Assembly (NCBI GenBank): GCA_011089965.1
Contig: JAANAU010000029.1
Coordinates: 1 to 44,844, forward strand
DNA from: Magnetococcales bacterium
Lineage (GTDB): Bacteria; Pseudomonadota; Magnetococcia; Magnetococcales; Magnetaquicoccaceae
DNA: 44,844 bases
Direction: 5' to 3'
Shown here: positions 43,781 through 44,844 of the stretch, in pieces
Layout: each line of letters starts with the position of its first letter
Numbering within the stretch: position 1 is the stretch's first letter
The notes under the pieces: model-generated
Database searches by the model: none
Seen by the model: the letters and a program-made list of their open reading frames with translations, nothing else
Told to the model about the DNA's origin: nothing
Made by a program: the position numbers and the translations under genes

Positions 43781-44605
43781 ATGTATGAAGCCACTGACGA
43801 ACTGATGCGCGAAATTCTCGCGGGTGAGGACACCTTCCTGGAATTCAAGGAGGTGGTTTTCCGTGGAGACCAACCCCGTTTTGCCAACGAGGAAGGCCGC
43901 GCACCCAAAATGATCGCAGAAGTTTTCGTGAGCATGGCCAACACCGAAGGCGGGACTGTGGTGTTTGGTATCAACAAATTTGGGGAAGTGGTGGGCATCG
44001 CTCCCGACAAACGCAATCTCCTGGAACAAGGGGTGGTCAATTGTGCTTTGGACTCCTGTGAGCCAAGAGGCAGCCTGGAGCCGCGATTGAATTGGCGTTA
44101 TTTGCCAAATCTTGATGGTGTGGACAAGTTGGTCTTGCATGTCGATGTTCCAAAATCGCGTTATTATGTTCATCACACTTCAGATGGAAAATTTCTGAAA
44201 CGGGTTGGCAGTCATCGCACCCCCATTCCTGCAGAGCAACTAGGACGTTTACTGGCAACCAGAAGTTTGTTGATGCCCTTCGAGGAACGTCCTTGTCCTG
44301 GCACATTGCTGGACTTGTTCAATCGGGAACGTTTTGATGCCTACTATACGAGACGCTTTGGTTTCCCATTGCGTGAAAGCGGCGTTCCTGTCGAGCGTTT
44401 ACTGGAAAATTTGAAGTTGGGGCTGCGGATGGATGATGGTTCGTGGCGTTTGACCAATCTTGGGGTGTTATTGTTCACGGATCGTCCACAAAACCACCTG
44501 ACCGGTGCTTACATCGAAATCGCCATGCACGATCATGCAGTGGCCGATGGAAAGACTCTGGATGTCAAACGTTTTGAAGGGCCGGTTACCGTGAAAGAGT
44601 GCTGA
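43781..44605 (+). pseudogene. AlbA_2 / Schlafen-like protein gene, truncated at its 3' end
   Basis: About 274 aa from ATG 43781 (a TTG at 43763 overlapping the previous stop is also possible). The N-terminus has the AlbA_2/Schlafen core: FLEFKEVVFRGD, then MIAEVFVSMANTEGGTVVFGIN and GEVVGIAPD, followed by a winged region (LGRLLATRSLLMPFEERPC) and the segment WRLTNLGVLLFTD, where COG2865 proteins lead into the GHKL-like ATPase part. The frame then reads FEGPVTVKEC and stops. Family-like sequence ends at the exact base (about 44586) where an 89-bp tandem duplication begins, so the ATPase half is missing. It lies 14 bases after the PHP-ATPase gene, presumably as its partner. A functional short protein cannot be excluded. 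Confidence 0.7.
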
Positions 44606-44766
44606 ACAGAAGACAATAAACCACTATTCGCCTTTTTTACCTCAGAAAGACGATGCCGCAGACAGGATTGAAATTTACCGTGAAAGAGTGCTGAACAGAA
44701 GACAATAAACCACTATTCGCCTTTTTTACCTCAGAAAGACGATGCCGCAGACAGGATTGAAATTTA
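44586..44766 (+). repeat. 89-bp perfect tandem duplication
   Basis: The stretch starting TTACCGTGAAAGAGTGC at 44586 recurs without mismatch at 44675, giving two 89-bp copies (44586-44674 and 44675-44763) plus a shared TTA at 44764-44766. The first copy forms the last six codons and stop of the truncated AlbA_2 gene; each copy contains GCCTTTTTTACC and ends GACAGGATTGAAAT. The two sides of the repeat belong to different genes, so it lies at a rearrangement junction. It could be a duplicated insertion-sequence end; I do not recognise the element. Confidence 0.9.
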
Positions 44767-44768
44767 GT

Positions 44769-44844
44769 TCAGGCCGCCGCAGGCAGCAGACCGAACTGAC
44801 GCAGTTTGGCGATCCAGCGGGGGGCGTTACGTTTGACCGCAAAT
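44769..44844 (-). CDS. 3' end of a minus-strand gene, possibly a transposase (partial)
   Basis: The minus strand has an open frame from the window edge to a TGA at 44771-44769, ending RNAPRWIAKLRQFGLLPAAA. This 25-residue tail is too short to identify. A basic helix ending just inside the duplicated sequence and lying next to a truncated gene would suit the C-terminus of an insertion-sequence transposase. That is inference from position, not a family match. Confidence 0.35.
   Translation of the reverse strand, partial: FAVKRNAPRWIAKLRQFGLLPAAA

Noticed and set aside
44660-44765. GATTGAAAT ends of the duplicated unit as possible CRISPR repeats
   Set aside because: CRISPR repeats often end in ATTGAAA, but here the whole 89 bp is identical in both copies with no variable spacer, so it is a plain tandem duplication.

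Overview
The window is 44.8 kb of chromosome from a Gram-negative proteobacterium rich in sensory genes. KdsB (lipopolysaccharide), an LbtU-type outer-membrane porin, SecD/SecF/YajC and a full-length single-chain PurL show a Gram-negative envelope and proteobacterial housekeeping. A GapR (DUF2312) gene points towards Alphaproteobacteria, whereas fused RlmKL and one-piece PurL are more usual in Gamma/Betaproteobacteria. This mix, together with many hybrid histidine kinases, would fit a Magnetococcales-like lineage. That placement is inference; no rRNA or tRNA gene was seen.

Layout. 1-1546 (minus): the first codons of an outgoing gene with its promoter, a two-TM coiled-coil protein, and an LbtU-like porin. 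1547-12925 (plus): ymdB, purC and purL, then a DUF3426-like membrane protein, a Maf nucleotide pyrophosphatase, a histidine kinase with its HD-GYP response regulator, and a tandem rhodanese. 12942-14336: ffh. 14337-14612: a scar holding the last ~50 codons of a lost AlbA/Schlafen-type ATP-binding gene. 14613-16343 (minus): a long soluble coiled-coil protein. 16494-20036 (plus): gapR, rlmKL and a DHH phosphoesterase, closed by a strong terminator. 20273-27733: a tightly overlapping chain (SPFH protein, NfeD, DUF3108 protein, kdsB, queA, tgt, CHASE4 hybrid kinase). 27870-31019: a heme-binding-type hybrid kinase. 31042-32816 (minus): an MBL-fold hydrolase and an HDOD protein. 33035-36894: a PilZ protein and yajC-secD-secF. 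36898-40898: a small unknown protein, a single-domain response regulator, a decayed kinase and another hybrid kinase.

40938-44844 looks foreign. It is more AT-rich than its surroundings and carries a PHP-SMC ATPase (TrlF/ppl-like, a known anti-phage architecture) followed by an AlbA_2 protein. The second gene is cut off where an 89-bp perfect tandem duplication begins, and beyond that lies the 3' end of a minus-strand gene that may be a transposase. This is the likeliest accessory defence locus in the window.

Functional themes: purine synthesis, queuosine tRNA modification, Sec secretion and envelope biogenesis, interleaved with two-component and cyclic-di-GMP signalling (HD-GYP, PilZ, HDOD). 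The signalling genes appear to have split the common queA-tgt-yajC-secD-secF cluster. Two gene remnants and one truncated gene show that signalling and defence genes are being gained and lost here.
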